This document shows, piece after piece, positions 7,096 through 15,656 of a DNA stretch of 30,952 bases. Within the stretch, counting starts at the first letter, position 1. Every line of letters begins with the position of its first letter. The notes under the pieces were generated by a model, which saw only the letters and a program-made list of their open reading frames with translations, searched no databases and was not told where the DNA came from. The stretch covers positions 1 to 30,952 of the forward strand of contig JACMOT010000421.1 in NCBI GenBank assembly GCA_014377915.1, in the 5' to 3' direction. The stretch is from Tardiphaga sp. Lineage in GTDB: Bacteria; Pseudomonadota; Alphaproteobacteria; Rhizobiales; Xanthobacteraceae. The position numbers and the translations under genes were made by a program.

Positions 7096-7248
7096 TTATT
7101 GCAGGACGATTTGTACTCGGGTGGGCTCCGCACGTTCAAGCCGCTCCTCGATTTCGGGTGCCAGATGAGGCGCGACGCGGATAAGAGCCGCCGCAAGATC
7201 GCTATCTAATTCTTCATCGTCAAACCATACAACCTCGATGTTACGCAT
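7096..7248 (-). CDS. 50-residue acidic small protein
   Basis: The ATG at 7248 follows an AAGGGGG ribosome site 5 bp upstream. The protein reads MRNIEVVWFDDEELDSDLAA and continues with a helix ending RAEPTRVQIVLQ. A longer reading to 7320 would ignore the ribosome site. It converges on the 97-residue gene with a 16-bp gap. No function recognised. Confidence 0.55.
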   Translation of the reverse strand: MRNIEVVWFDDEELDSDLAAALIRVAPHLAPEIEERLERAEPTRVQIVLQ

Positions 7249-7639
7249 GCTTACCCCCTTGGATCTAAAGTCGAGATGTCGGCTGACATCAAATCGAAGG
7301 GCAGTAACAAGCCTATGCATTCGCCCTTATGCTCTCGAATAAATATACGTTTCGGTCCGAACTTTATGTTCGGCACCAGACGTATCCTGATAAATAATTA
7401 CTTAACGGTAGGCGGGTGACGAACAGCTTCGCAAAAATTCCGACATAGAGCTACCTGATACCAGCCACTTTTGCTGGAAGTGCGAAATTCGCTTAATCGC
7501 CGAGAGATACGCTCAGGCAGTCGCCAATGTTGGATACGGTTTTTAGACCCCGTTGCAAGGAACTACGTCACTATTGTCCTGATGACAGGAAACCATTCTC
7601 TATCTGCTACCTTATCGGAAGCGGGTGATGGAGAGCGGA
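7249..7639. other. 391-bp AT-rich gap without a gene
   Basis: No ORF with coding character is seen on either strand. It holds a small dyad CCGAAC...GTTCGG (7357-7373). Promoters for the acidic small gene (leftwards) and the small membrane protein (rightwards) are expected here, but no consensus pair stands out. Confidence 0.4.
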
Positions 7640-7957
7640 ATGCCTATCTGGATAGCACTTGCCGTCGTCATCGCGCTGATGGTTGCGGCGATAGTAGTTC
7701 GTCTGATCTGGGTTTTATTCATTTTCGCTCCGCTTTACGCCTGTCTCGCTTTAGCTATTTACCTTGTGGCCAGAAGCCGGCGCCGCCAAGCAGAAGCGGA
7801 TATGTTTGTCGCACCAGAAGCGGAGCGGCAGAGGGCGCTGAACGAGCAGGAGTTTAGAGCGTGGAAGTCCGCTGCAGACAGCGCGCGGTGGAACGCTGAT
7901 CGGCGTGATAGAGCCCTCCGCCAGTTCGACCAGAGCCGGAACACACCGGAGAATTGA
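7640..7957 (+). CDS. Small two-helix membrane protein
   Basis: This 105-residue protein starts MPIWIALAVVIALMVAAIVV. Residues 2-20 and about 25-45 form two adjacent membrane helices, followed by a basic RSRRRQ stop-transfer run and a charged, probably helical cytoplasmic tail (EAERQRALNEQEFRAWKSAA). The ATG at 7640 has GGAG 6 bp upstream; a start at 7628 would add only four residues. Function unknown. Confidence 0.6.
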   Translation: MPIWIALAVVIALMVAAIVVRLIWVLFIFAPLYACLALAIYLVARSRRRQAEADMFVAPEAERQRALNEQEFRAWKSAADSARWNADRRDRALRQFDQSRNTPEN

Positions 7958-7997
7958 CCTACCAGCGTTGGCCTGCTTTGAAAGTAGAGCGCCGAGT

Positions 7998-8102
7998 TCA
8001 CCCGTTTAGGTGCTCTATTTCTTCGGTCTTGAATGTCAGTCGGAAGATCAGCTCACCAGCGGCGTTGGACACTTCCATGCGCCAGTCCATGCCAATCTGT
8101 AA
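7998..8102 (-). pseudogene. C-terminal fragment resembling DUF6894-type small proteins
   Basis: Read on the minus strand, the last 30 or so residues before the stop at 7998 are DWRMEVSNAAGELIFRLTFK and then a short acidic tail. This resembles the C-terminal strand pair of the DUF6894 family. The family's N-terminal part (Y-F-D-L motif) is not present upstream, where the frame continues into unrelated sequence of low coding quality. Most likely a truncated relic lying downstream of repeat copy 2. Confidence 0.4.
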
Positions 8103-8291
8103 ATCAGCGCCGAAGCGGGTCCCTCTCGTAGATCCGCTTAAGCAACTGATTTCTGGATAACAATTCGTTTGAGCAGGGGTCCCGATCGGCGCCGATCGCG
8201 CCACCTGCCGAATGCGATATATCTCAGATAAATCAAATATTTATCCTGCGGATCGGCGGGGTCCCGCTTCGGTGCTGATCCACACGCAAGG

Positions 8292-8467
8292 CAACGTCTG
8301 CCCCACGCCCGCAGGCGCCACCTCCCGCCCCGCGCCAGTCGGGGTCCCGGTAACGCTCCCTCAAGTGGAGCGGGATAAAGAGGACTACAATCAATAAAGG
8401 AATATTGTCAAATAGCTTTCAGAGATTTTTCGACCGCGGGGCGCAATAGCGCAGCGTATTGCGCCGA
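8292..8467 (-). repeat. Direct repeat copy 2: promoter plus leader module
   Basis: Collinear with 4057-4232 over 176 bp with about 90 percent identity by eye. The GC-rich leader half differs at only a few bases, while the T-rich part around 8412-8432 and the palindrome loop are more diverged. Sequence similarity stops at 8292: the further hairpin-rich stretch that follows copy 1 is absent here. Confidence 0.85.
8384..8411 (-). promoter_or_regulatory. Sigma-70-type promoter in repeat copy 2
   Basis: On the minus strand TTGACA (8406-8411), a 16-bp spacer and TGTAGT (8384-8389). The -10 has lost the consensus A of copy 1, so it should be weaker. Confidence 0.45.
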
Positions 8468-8515
8468 TCGTTGGCGGTAATAGTTTTCGAAGCGGTGGAT
8501 CACGCTTCGCCAATC
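8450..8515. repeat. Two adjacent GC palindromes of REP type
   Basis: GCGCAATA-GCGCAGCG-TATTGCGC (about 8441-8464) is a perfect dyad, and CGAAGCG with CGCTTCG follow at about 8489-8510. Palindromes of the TTGCGCC and AATCCGCC types are scattered widely in Bradyrhizobium and Rhodopseudomonas genomes. A related GGCGCAA...TTGCGCC dyad ends repeat copy 1. Confidence 0.5.
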
Positions 8516-8756
8516 CGCCTTACGGACTGATTTTATTCCGATCGAAATTGCAAATATTCATCACGACGCTGCTGGCGACCTTGAATATGTGAGCAACGAA
8601 GATAGTCGTCGTGAGTCGGCTCCATAGCGGAGCACAGTCCTAACGGCTGTCTGCCAGGCGATTGGTCCCTCAACCGCCCTGATCGGCACCAAGTCGCGCG
8701 AGAATTCGTACGGCGCCGCGAATGGATGTGTCGACGGGGTCATGCCGGCGCCTCGG

Positions 8757-9707
8757 TCAGCGCAGTGGCCGCCAATCTTCGGCAAGATAACGGAAGCCAG
8801 CGCCATCGCGAACGACATGGCCTATCCCCGGAAACGCCAAGTGCATACCCGCGACACGCAAACGGTCGCCAGCAACCTGCGCGAAGGTCCGCGCGCGCAT
8901 GTCGGCCGCGGCGGTCTGGTCGACGTCGAAGCTCAGGCCCCATTCGGGGTGCGGGAATTGATAAGAAGCGACATGGATAATGTCCGCCCAGATGAACACG
9001 GCATCGTTGCTGGAGCCCAGGATGAAGCCGGTATGGCCCGGAGTGTGGCCGGCCAATGCGACGGAGCGAATTCCCGGAATTGGCTCGGTCCCAGGCATGA
9101 AACGGGTGATACGCTGGCGATAGGCACCCAGCGCCTGGTTCGCGACGCTGATCATCGGCCGCATCGCCGCCGGCGCCCGGGCCGCCAAGCCGGGATCACT
9201 CCAGAATTGCCATTCGGGCTCAGCAACCAGGATCTCGGCATTCGGAAACACCGGCTGGCCGTCGGCGTCGAGCAGTCCGCCACAATGATCCGTGTGCAGA
9301 TGAGTCAGCAATACCGCCGCGACGAGCGCGGGATCGAGACCGGCTGCGCGCATTTCGGCCGGCAATCGCCCCAGCGTATCGCCGCGAGACGGTCCGACCC
9401 CGGCATCGATCAGGATCAGACGGCCGCCGGCTTCGACCGCGAAGGCATTGACGGCGGTCGGCAATGGTCCGGGCGTGAGAAACGCCGCATGGGCGAGTTC
9501 GGAAGCATGCTGTTCCGTCGCCGCTGGGAACAACGTATGCGCGAGATTGAGGTAACCGTCGCACAGCGCGGTGATTCGCAAGCCGTCGACTGACAGGCGA
9601 TAATGCGCCGGCGCCTGGCGGGCAATGACCTCCGAGGTTGCTCGGGCTTCGACCGAAGCGGTCAAGACCGTCGCGAGCGCGGCAGCTTCGAATTGGCGTC
9701 TTGTCAT
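8757..9707 (-). CDS. Secreted metallo-beta-lactamase-fold hydrolase (Tat signal)
   Basis: A 316-residue protein. The start MTRRQFEAAALATVLTAS carries a twin-arginine-type export signal, so it probably acts in the periplasm after folding with metal. The MBL fold is clear: HLHTDHCGG at about 136-144 (His136, His138, Asp140, His141), a later GHTPGHTG His, an Asp in the WADIIH region and a final His near the C-terminus, giving the ligands of a two-metal site. The ATG at 9707 is chosen over an extension to 9965, because the latter would run across the divergent LysR gene; GGAGAGG lies 8 bp upstream. Relatives include quorum-quenching lactonases and other esterase-like MBL hydrolases; the substrate is not determined. 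It is divergent from a LysR gene. Confidence 0.85.
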   Translation of the reverse strand: MTRRQFEAAALATVLTASVEARATSEVIARQAPAHYRLSVDGLRITALCDGYLNLAHTLFPAATEQHASELAHAAFLTPGPLPTAVNAFAVEAGGRLILIDAGVGPSRGDTLGRLPAEMRAAGLDPALVAAVLLTHLHTDHCGGLLDADGQPVFPNAEILVAEPEWQFWSDPGLAARAPAAMRPMISVANQALGAYRQRITRFMPGTEPIPGIRSVALAGHTPGHTGFILGSSNDAVFIWADIIHVASYQFPHPEWGLSFDVDQTAAADMRARTFAQVAGDRLRVAGMHLAFPGIGHVVRDGAGFRYLAEDWRPLR

Positions 9708-9773
9708 CACGGGGCCTCTCCATCGAACATTTACCAATAGGAGATGGACAGTCCGGATTGCCTGCCGCAACCT

Positions 9774-9788
9774 CGCTTTTGAAAAGCG
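9774..9788. promoter_or_regulatory. Perfect 15-bp palindrome between the divergent MBL and LysR genes
   Basis: CGCTTTT-G-AAAAGCG lies in the 103-bp divergent intergenic region, 22 bp before the LysR start. Position and symmetry suit an operator used by the adjacent LysR regulator for its own gene and perhaps the hydrolase. It does not carry the classical T-N11-A core exactly, so the assignment is inference. Confidence 0.45.
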
Positions 9789-9810
9789 GTTTTCCAAATC
9801 CGGTGTGAAC

Positions 9811-10689
9811 ATGAGCTGGCCTGACATCGAAGCCTTCATCGCCGTCGCCAAGCAGACGCGGTTGACGCGCGCGGCCGAGCGGTTGGGCACATCGGTGCCC
9901 ACATTGCATCGGCGAATCTCCGCGCTGGAAACAAGAATCGGGGTGCCGCTGTTCGTGCGCACCAACCGTGGCCATGGACTAACCGAAGCCGGTCAGCGGC
10001 TGCTGGCATCCGCGGAAGCGGCGCAAGCCGCCATCGGGGCCTTTGAGCAAGCGGCTGCGACGGCGCGGGTGTTACCCGAAGGCACCGTGCGGATCGCCGC
10101 GCCAGACGCTATCGTGCTGTATCTTCTTGGTCCGCGCACCGCCGCGCTGCGCGGTTCGGCCCCCCATCTCGTTCCAGAGTTTCTTTCCTCGCCCAGTCGC
10201 GCGCGATTGCTGGAGCGCGAGGCTGACATCGCCGTTCGCCTGTCGGATCCGGGGGAAGACTCGCTGTTCGCGCGCCGCATGGGGACCGTTCGGTTCGGAC
10301 TCTACGCACCCGAAGGAGCGACCTCGATCCACGAAGCGACGCTCACTGCCGAAGGTGTTTTACAGGTGCCATGGATAGGCTGGACGGAGAATCTGTCAGC
10401 GATTCCCGCGGCTCGTTCCATGGAGCAATTGACCAGCTCATCGAACAAAATGGCCGCGGCCAATGCTCTGCCTCAGCAGCTCGCACTAGCGAGGGCATTG
10501 AACGCGGCGATCCTGCTTCCAGAATTTGTCGCCGAGTCCGAGAACGGGCTGCGGCGGGTCGCCGCCGCGCCGTGGCCGCTGCTCGAAGCGCCGATCTGGC
10601 TTGTCGTTAACCCCGAAGTGCGGGGATCTCCCACGGCAGAGGCGATAGTCTGCTGGATCGAGGATAGCCTAGTCACCCACTTCAAATAA
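9811..10689 (+). CDS. LysR-family transcriptional regulator
   Basis: A 292-residue protein. The N-terminal winged helix-turn-helix is clear (MSWPDIEAFIAVAKQTRLTR, then AAERLGTSVPTLHRRISALE and LFVRTNRGHGLTEAGQRLL, residues 1-70), followed by a linker helix and a substrate-binding-like effector domain of usual length. The ATG at 9811 is preferred because the family always begins close to the first helix; the longer reading to 9625 overlaps the divergent gene. The ribosome site is weak. It likely controls the divergent MBL hydrolase; an effector cannot be named. Confidence 0.92.
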   Translation: MSWPDIEAFIAVAKQTRLTRAAERLGTSVPTLHRRISALETRIGVPLFVRTNRGHGLTEAGQRLLASAEAAQAAIGAFEQAAATARVLPEGTVRIAAPDAIVLYLLGPRTAALRGSAPHLVPEFLSSPSRARLLEREADIAVRLSDPGEDSLFARRMGTVRFGLYAPEGATSIHEATLTAEGVLQVPWIGWTENLSAIPAARSMEQLTSSSNKMAAANALPQQLALARALNAAILLPEFVAESENGLRRVAAAPWPLLEAPIWLVVNPEVRGSPTAEAIVCWIEDSLVTHFK

Positions 10690-10693
10690 TTCG

Positions 10694-10882
10694 ATGCGCC
10701 GATCTTTGGCAGTGATAGCTTGGCGAGCAGCGGATGACGCTACGCTGATCTGGCTGACCATGACCTACGCGCCGCGGACAATGCACGGCGAGGAGATCGG
10801 CGTGCTCGGCTTCACGGTGACCACGGCCGCCTCGCACGTCGTCATCGTCACCCGGGCGGCGAAGGTCGGTCGGGCGCAATAG
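10694..10882 (+). pseudogene. Possible 62-codon gene fragment
   Basis: One frame from 10694 to the TAG at 10880-10882 reads plausible coding sequence in its second half (GEEIGVLGFTVTTAASHVVI, then VTRAAKVGRAQ). The front has no ribosome site and little coding character. It may be a relic of a longer gene or a chance ORF. The rest of 10690-11017 holds a degenerate GGCGCAA repeat and the tannase-family leader, with a weak promoter candidate TTGAAA-16 bp-TAATAT at 10976-11003. Confidence 0.2.
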
Positions 10883-11017
10883 CGAGCGTCGATGCTTCGA
10901 TGCACCGCGCCGACCCGCCTTAACATTATGTTACGCCCCGGCAATGTTTTGGTAGTTGCGTGCCGGCGCGAACTGTTGAAATTCAAGGCAACAACAATAA
11001 TATTTTGGGGAAACGCC

Positions 11018-12883
11018 ATGCCGACCACCTACATCGCCGGTGATTTCAATCGCGCGCGTTCTGGCGCAGGCCGGTTTGCCGGGATCGCCTGGCTGGTGGC
11101 CACATGCCTCACCGCCGCGCCCGCGACCGCCCAGCCGCTCGGCTGCGACGACGGCCTCAAGACCGCGTTCCGCGCCGAGGCCACCACGGTGGTAGCCGTC
11201 CGCGCCATCCGGAAGGGCGAGGAGCTGCTGGTGCAGGATTCGCCCAAGCCGATCATCGCGGCGGCCGATCTGTGCCTGGTCAAGCTGCTGGTCGGTCCCG
11301 GGACCACGGCGGAAAAGGACAAGAACGCAAAATCCTGGTCCGAAGGCATCGGCATCGAGGTCTGGCTGCCCAGTCCGGCGAACTGGAACGAGCGGATCCG
11401 CAACTATGGCGGCGGCGGCTGGGTCGGCGGCGGTCACCGCACCGAGGGCAAGATCGGCAGCAAGGTGCCGGCGCTGGTCAATGCCAATATGGGCTACGCG
11501 TCCGGCACCACCGACGCCGGGCAGCCCTGGTACCAGGACGGCTCGTTCACCTTTCTCTCCGACGGCAGCATCAACGTCGAGGGGTTTCGCGATTTTTCGG
11601 TGCGCGCGATGGTCGAGCAGGCGGTCAAGACCAAAGCGCTGGTCAGCCTGTATTACGGCAAGCCGCCGGCGTTCAGCTATTATGACGGCCATTCGCAGGG
11701 CGGCCGCCAGGGCATGAAGATCGCCCAGGAATATCCCGAACTCTATGACGGCTACATGATCGCGCAGCCGACCATGAGCACGCCGATGCATTCCACCGTG
11801 GCGCTGTATCCGCAGCTCGTGATGAAGACCGAGCTGGGCTTCACCGCGCTCGACCGGCCGAAGGCTGCGGCCTTCGCGGCCAGGGTCGACGCCGCCAACA
11901 AGCGCGCCCTCGCCGCCTGCCACAAAGCCGGGCTCGGCTTCCTGCTCGATCCGTTCGCCTGCGATTACGACCCGGCGCGCGATGCCGCCGCGCTGTGCAG
12001 CGGCGAGGCCGGGCAAGGCGTCACCGGCCGCAATGAGGACGCGGCGACCTGCATGACGCTGAAGGAAGCGCTCGCGCTCGACCGGATCTGGTACGGCGCC
12101 ACGCCGGACGGCAGCTACGACGCCGCGCAGAGCACCGACAGCCGCGGCGGCAAGAGGCTCGGCGCGAAGCAATTGTGGTGGACGTTTACGAAGACCACGG
12201 CGATATCAGGCCAGATCACCGGCGCCTCCGCCGACGGCGTCGCCCTGGCGCTGCGGGATATCCGCTATGCCGCGGACGCCAGCGGCAGCACCGCGGCCAA
12301 CATTCCGTTCAGCCATGTCGCCATCAGCGAGCGCAACAAATGGCGCGAGCTGGATTATGCCGGGCTGGCGGATGCGCTCGGCAGGAATGTCGCGCTGCAG
12401 TCGACGCTGTTCAGCAACTTCATCACCGACCGTACCGACCTCGGCAAGCTCCGCGACCTCGGCCGCAAGGTCATTGTCTATAGCGGGCTGGTGGACGACG
12501 CGATCCCGCCGGCCGGTAACGTCTATTATCACGAGCGCGTGGCAGCGGCGATGGGCGGCCATGGCGAGGTACAGAAATTCATGCGGATGTATCTGCTGCC
12601 GGGCTCGGCGCATTCGTCGCAGGGACGTGCCTATACCGTGACGGGCAACAATGATTCCGTACCGCTGCCGAAACTGCCCGGCAACGCCAACCAGACGCCG
12701 ACCCGCGAACAGGACCAGTTCTTCACGGCGCTGACCGACTGGGTCGAGAACGGCGCGGCGCCGGGCGAGATCATGGTCACGTCGCGCGACAACCGGCTGA
12801 GCTATCCGGCCTGCGTCTACCCACTGCGCACCACCTGGAATGGCGGGCCGACGCCGCGGCCCGGGAGCTATGGCTGCAAGTAG
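11018..12883 (+). CDS. Secreted tannase/feruloyl esterase-family hydrolase
   Basis: A 621-residue protein with a cleavable signal peptide (about residues 1-38, ending ATAQ). It belongs to the tannase and feruloyl esterase family, which hydrolyses aromatic carboxylic esters; the family also includes MHET hydrolases. The nucleophile elbow is GHSQGGRQG with Ser226. Catalytic acid candidates are Asp493/Asp494 in YSGLVDDAIPP, and the His is His532 in GSAHSSQG. The cysteine flanking residues typical of this family (LGCDD near the mature N-terminus, DLCLVKLL, FACDYD, TCMTL, PACVYPLRTTW) are present. ATG at 11018 follows GGGGAAA; an extension to 10892 has no leader logic. Substrate not determinable here. 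No transporter gene is adjacent. Confidence 0.9.
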   Translation: MPTTYIAGDFNRARSGAGRFAGIAWLVATCLTAAPATAQPLGCDDGLKTAFRAEATTVVAVRAIRKGEELLVQDSPKPIIAAADLCLVKLLVGPGTTAEKDKNAKSWSEGIGIEVWLPSPANWNERIRNYGGGGWVGGGHRTEGKIGSKVPALVNANMGYASGTTDAGQPWYQDGSFTFLSDGSINVEGFRDFSVRAMVEQAVKTKALVSLYYGKPPAFSYYDGHSQGGRQGMKIAQEYPELYDGYMIAQPTMSTPMHSTVALYPQLVMKTELGFTALDRPKAAAFAARVDAANKRALAACHKAGLGFLLDPFACDYDPARDAAALCSGEAGQGVTGRNEDAATCMTLKEALALDRIWYGATPDGSYDAAQSTDSRGGKRLGAKQLWWTFTKTTAISGQITGASADGVALALRDIRYAADASGSTAANIPFSHVAISERNKWRELDYAGLADALGRNVALQSTLFSNFITDRTDLGKLRDLGRKVIVYSGLVDDAIPPAGNVYYHERVAAAMGGHGEVQKFMRMYLLPGSAHSSQGRAYTVTGNNDSVPLPKLPGNANQTPTREQDQFFTALTDWVENGAAPGEIMVTSRDNRLSYPACVYPLRTTWNGGPTPRPGSYGCK

Positions 12884-12895
12884 CGCCCTACAGCA

Positions 12896-13987
12896 CTAAG
12901 GCAATTTCGGTGTCGCGACCGGGATAATGATATTGCGCAACGACATCGCGGCGCGTTCGATGCTGGCGATGATCCGCCACTTGCGCGACAGCAGCGGCTT
13001 CTCGACGAAGGTCCAGGAAATCCACGCGCAGGCGACCGACAGCGGCAACACCGCCGCGACATAGACAGGCATCGTCGTCGCCTCGCCGAGACCATGATGC
13101 AGCGCCTGCAGGATCGGGAAGTGAAACAGGAAGACGCCGTAGGAGAGATCGCCGAACGGCAATCTCGGCGGGTTGGTCAGGCCGAGCCACACCGTCGCAT
13201 AGGCGACCGGGAAAGCGGCCAGAAACGACGTCTCGCGGTAGCTGAGCAGCGCCCCTGCCAGCACCACGCAGATCGCGAACAGCCGGCCGTCGGACGCGAT
13301 TCAGTCGCGATACAGATAGGCCGCGACACCGGCCATGAAGGAAAACACCAGCACCCTGCCACCCAGTTGCGCATAGGGGCTCTGGTCGCCGGCGCTGATC
13401 GAGAACACGGTCATCGCGATCGCGCCGATCATCAACCCACCGACGAACACGGCCGGTCGGCGCGTCAGCCCGACCAGCGCCAGCACCATCAGCGCCAGAT
13501 AGCATTCCAGCTCCGAGGGGATGGTCCAGAGCTGCGCATTGATCATCCGGCCGTCGAACACGCCGGGCAGCGTGTAATGGATGAAACCCACGATATTGAG
13601 GAAGTACGCATAGAATTCCGCCGAGCTGAAATAGACCGTCAGCGGCAACACCGTGAAGATCGTGCCCAGAAACAGCGCCACCAGAACGGTCTCGAAAGCC
13701 AGCGCCGGAATGATGCGCAGCAGCCGCAGCATCGCGAACTGGTGCAGCCTGGTTCGCCCCAGACTGCCGGCGACCAGAAATCCGGACAGCGCGAAAAACA
13801 TCGGCAGGATCGCGGCCGATAATGCCCGCCACGGGCCGGCCCAGAACAGCCGGTTTGAATCGTCATAGTTCGAGACGGCGTAGCAGTGCCAGACCAGCAC
13901 GGCGAGCGACAGACCGATCCGCAGATGGTCGAACCCGCTAGGAGCGCCGTTCGCGATCTTGATCCGCTGTTCGAATGAGCCGCGCAT
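12896..13987 (-). pseudogene. Acyltransferase-3 (OafA-type) membrane protein interrupted by in-frame TGA
   Basis: One reading frame spans 12896-13987 with a single TGA at 13301-13303 (codon 229). The front 228 codons carry the family start (GFDHLRIGLSLAVLVWHCYA), FFALSGFLVAGSL, LRIIPALAF and ELECYLALMVLALVGL. The back 134 codons continue with more membrane helices and FGDLSYGVFLFHFPILQ and TFVEKPLLSRKW. Both halves are well preserved and in the same frame. CGA (Arg) to TGA is a one-base change, so the lesion is recent or is a sequencing error. The family O-acylates sugars, lipids or peptides at the inner membrane. ATG at 13987 has GAGGTGG 5 bp upstream. The back half also has a GTG at 13267, but a separate protein from there would lack the active-site part. 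Confidence 0.85.
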
Positions 13988-14237
13988 ACCCGCCACCTCG
14001 CTGCAATTGGATGGCGGGAGCTTGCCGGGCGACACGCGGCCCGTCAGAGTCGTGCGTTACTAACACGAACTTCGCTGGCGTGCGAAACCTATGGTGCCAT
14101 CGTCTGGCGGCGCGAATGTCGTGCGCGGCGGATCATGATACGCTGATCCACCCCGCGGCCCGCGCACGCGGAATTGAGTCGTCGTTAACCTTCGCGGGCT
14201 AGCCTCGCAGGCAGGGTTGCGGCTGCGAGGTGCTATC

Positions 14238-14507
14238 GTGCGTGTTGGGATGATCGTATTCAGTGCTGTCATGGCGATGACGGCGTCGGCTGATGCCGCG
14301 GACTATCGCGATGCGCGTCATCATGCGCGGCGCCCGGTCCTGTACGTTCCGATTCATTCCGGCATCCGGCCGGCGCCGCCGCTCTACATCGTCGCGGCGC
14401 CGTCACGTTATGTGGAAGATACCCGCACCGGATATCCCGGCCGCTGGGTGGTCACCCAGCCCAGCCTGGTGGAGCAATTGTTCGGGACACGGCTGGACTA
14501 CGAATAG
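14238..14507 (+). CDS. Small secreted protein of unknown function
   Basis: An 89-residue protein starting at GTG 14238, which has GAGGT 6 bp upstream; ATG 14250 is an alternative. The start MRVGMIVFSAVMAMTASADAA is a signal peptide with an AxA cleavage site. The mature part is basic then aromatic, with YIVAAPSRYVEDTRTGYPGR and VEQLFGTRLDYE. Short secreted proteins of this type are common in the group. No function recognised. Confidence 0.6.
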   Translation: MRVGMIVFSAVMAMTASADAADYRDARHHARRPVLYVPIHSGIRPAPPLYIVAAPSRYVEDTRTGYPGRWVVTQPSLVEQLFGTRLDYE

Positions 14508-14525
14508 AACGGCCCCAGCGCGGGC

Positions 14526-14864
14526 TCATCCCGCCACCGGCTCGTCCTCGATGCGCACCAGCACGACTTCGAGCGGGACGTGCGGCATTTGCGCGACCTT
14601 GCCCCAGCAGATCGCCGTCGAGTCGCGCGAGGTTCCGGCGAACTCGAAATCCAGTTCGTCCGCGCCGAGCAGCGCGACCTGACCTTCGGCGTAACGCCGG
14701 GTCGAAATCCGGGCCTCGAAGGTGTCGCCCTTCTGGATGAAGGAGCCGCTATATTCCAGGATCGTGTCGCGTCCGAACAACCGTCCATCGGTGATTTCGA
14801 CGACGCCGACGCCGTCGGAGCGGTCGGTTTTGTACCACGCGGAATATTTGCCATCAGGGAGCAT
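14526..14864 (-). CDS. GrlR-like small cytoplasmic protein
   Basis: A 112-residue protein starting at ATG 14864 with GAAAGG about 8 bp upstream. The sequence MLPDGKYSAWYKTDRSDGVG, then EITDGRLFGRDTILEYSGSF and RISTRRYAEGQ, is beta-rich and resembles the lipocalin-like GrlR fold found in small regulatory proteins of rhizobia. Assignment rests on the pattern of DG.YS.W.KT...G.G.V...DG.L.G.D; no virulence role should be read from the name. Convergent with the secreted protein gene. Confidence 0.55.
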   Translation of the reverse strand: MLPDGKYSAWYKTDRSDGVGVVEITDGRLFGRDTILEYSGSFIQKGDTFEARISTRRYAEGQVALLGADELDFEFAGTSRDSTAICWGKVAQMPHVPLEVVLVRIEDEPVAG

Positions 14865-15116
14865 CGGTATACCTTTCGTTATGCCCCTGCGTAGCCCACG
14901 GCTGTTTTCATTAAGTGAAGGCTTTAGCTCGCATTTGAACGATCGGTCGCGATTGTGCACCGGTCATTGCGCTGGCTGCGACGTCGCGCCAGATGCGAAA
15001 ACGTTCAGCACGCCCCCCGTCAATTCAATGTCAGCAAACGTCATCGCGGCTTCATGCGACTGACTCAGATCAGCCCCAATGCGCCGCCACGTTCCGCGGC
15101 AACCAGGGAGTGCCGC

Positions 15117-15335
15117 ATGACCACCGAACCGACCTCGAAATTCGATCCGCATTATATCGCCGTGTTGCGTGAGGTGCTGGAGATCGCGGTCGGCGAGATC
15201 GCCGCGGAGCATCGCACGCCAGCCACCAAGGCGATGATGGCCGAGACCATTGTGCGCCATGCCGCCGAGGGCGTCACCGATGCCGGCGATCTGGTGTCGT
15301 ACGCGGTACGCGCCGGCGCCGGGGGCGCGCCATAA
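15117..15335 (+). CDS. 72-residue small protein of unknown function
   Basis: The ATG at 15117 has AGGGAG 6 bp upstream. The protein begins MTTEPTSKFDPHYIAVLREV and is mainly helical, ending in a glycine-alanine tail. HRTPATKAMMAETIVRHAAE is a well-formed amphipathic helix. No family recognised. The next small gene follows after 105 bp. Confidence 0.55.
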   Translation: MTTEPTSKFDPHYIAVLREVLEIAVGEIAAEHRTPATKAMMAETIVRHAAEGVTDAGDLVSYAVRAGAGGAP

Positions 15336-15440
15336 TTGACCGGCGCGGGACCGCGCGGCGCCACCGAATGACACCGGTGTCGCCACGGCTTTGCCCGAAA
15401 GCGCGGCGAAGTTCTCGATCGGGGAACGACGGAGCGAGAC

Positions 15441-15623
15441 ATGTCAGTGGATTATTTCAGGGACCAGGCCGATGATTGCAGCCAGAAGGCGCGCACCGAG
15501 GCGGATTTCGAACTGCGTGAGTTGCTGTTCGACCTGGCGCTCGACTATCGCGTCAGGGCGCTGATGGCCGAAGCCACCGGCTGGCGCGACGCGCCACGCT
15601 ATTTCGAGCAGCCCCGCGCGTAA
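15441..15623 (+). CDS. 60-residue small helical protein
   Basis: ATG at 15441 with GGAGCGAG upstream. The protein MSVDYFRDQADDCSQKARTE continues ADFELRELLFDLALDYRVRA, a helical pair typical of short rhizobial proteins whose motif is Y...A..C...A. A hairpin terminator candidate follows the stop by 33 bp. Function unknown. Confidence 0.65.
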   Translation: MSVDYFRDQADDCSQKARTEADFELRELLFDLALDYRVRALMAEATGWRDAPRYFEQPRA

Positions 15624-15656
15624 GCGCTCTCGACACTTCCACCATAAGCGACGGCC

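Noticed and set aside
8561..8818. Minus-strand ORF of 85 codons left of the MBL gene
   Set aside because: No ribosome site or coding bias; overlaps the end of the MBL gene in another frame.
10931..12172. Minus-strand ORF opposite the tannase-family gene
   Set aside because: Antisense shadow; the plus-strand frame has catalytic motifs and a signal peptide.
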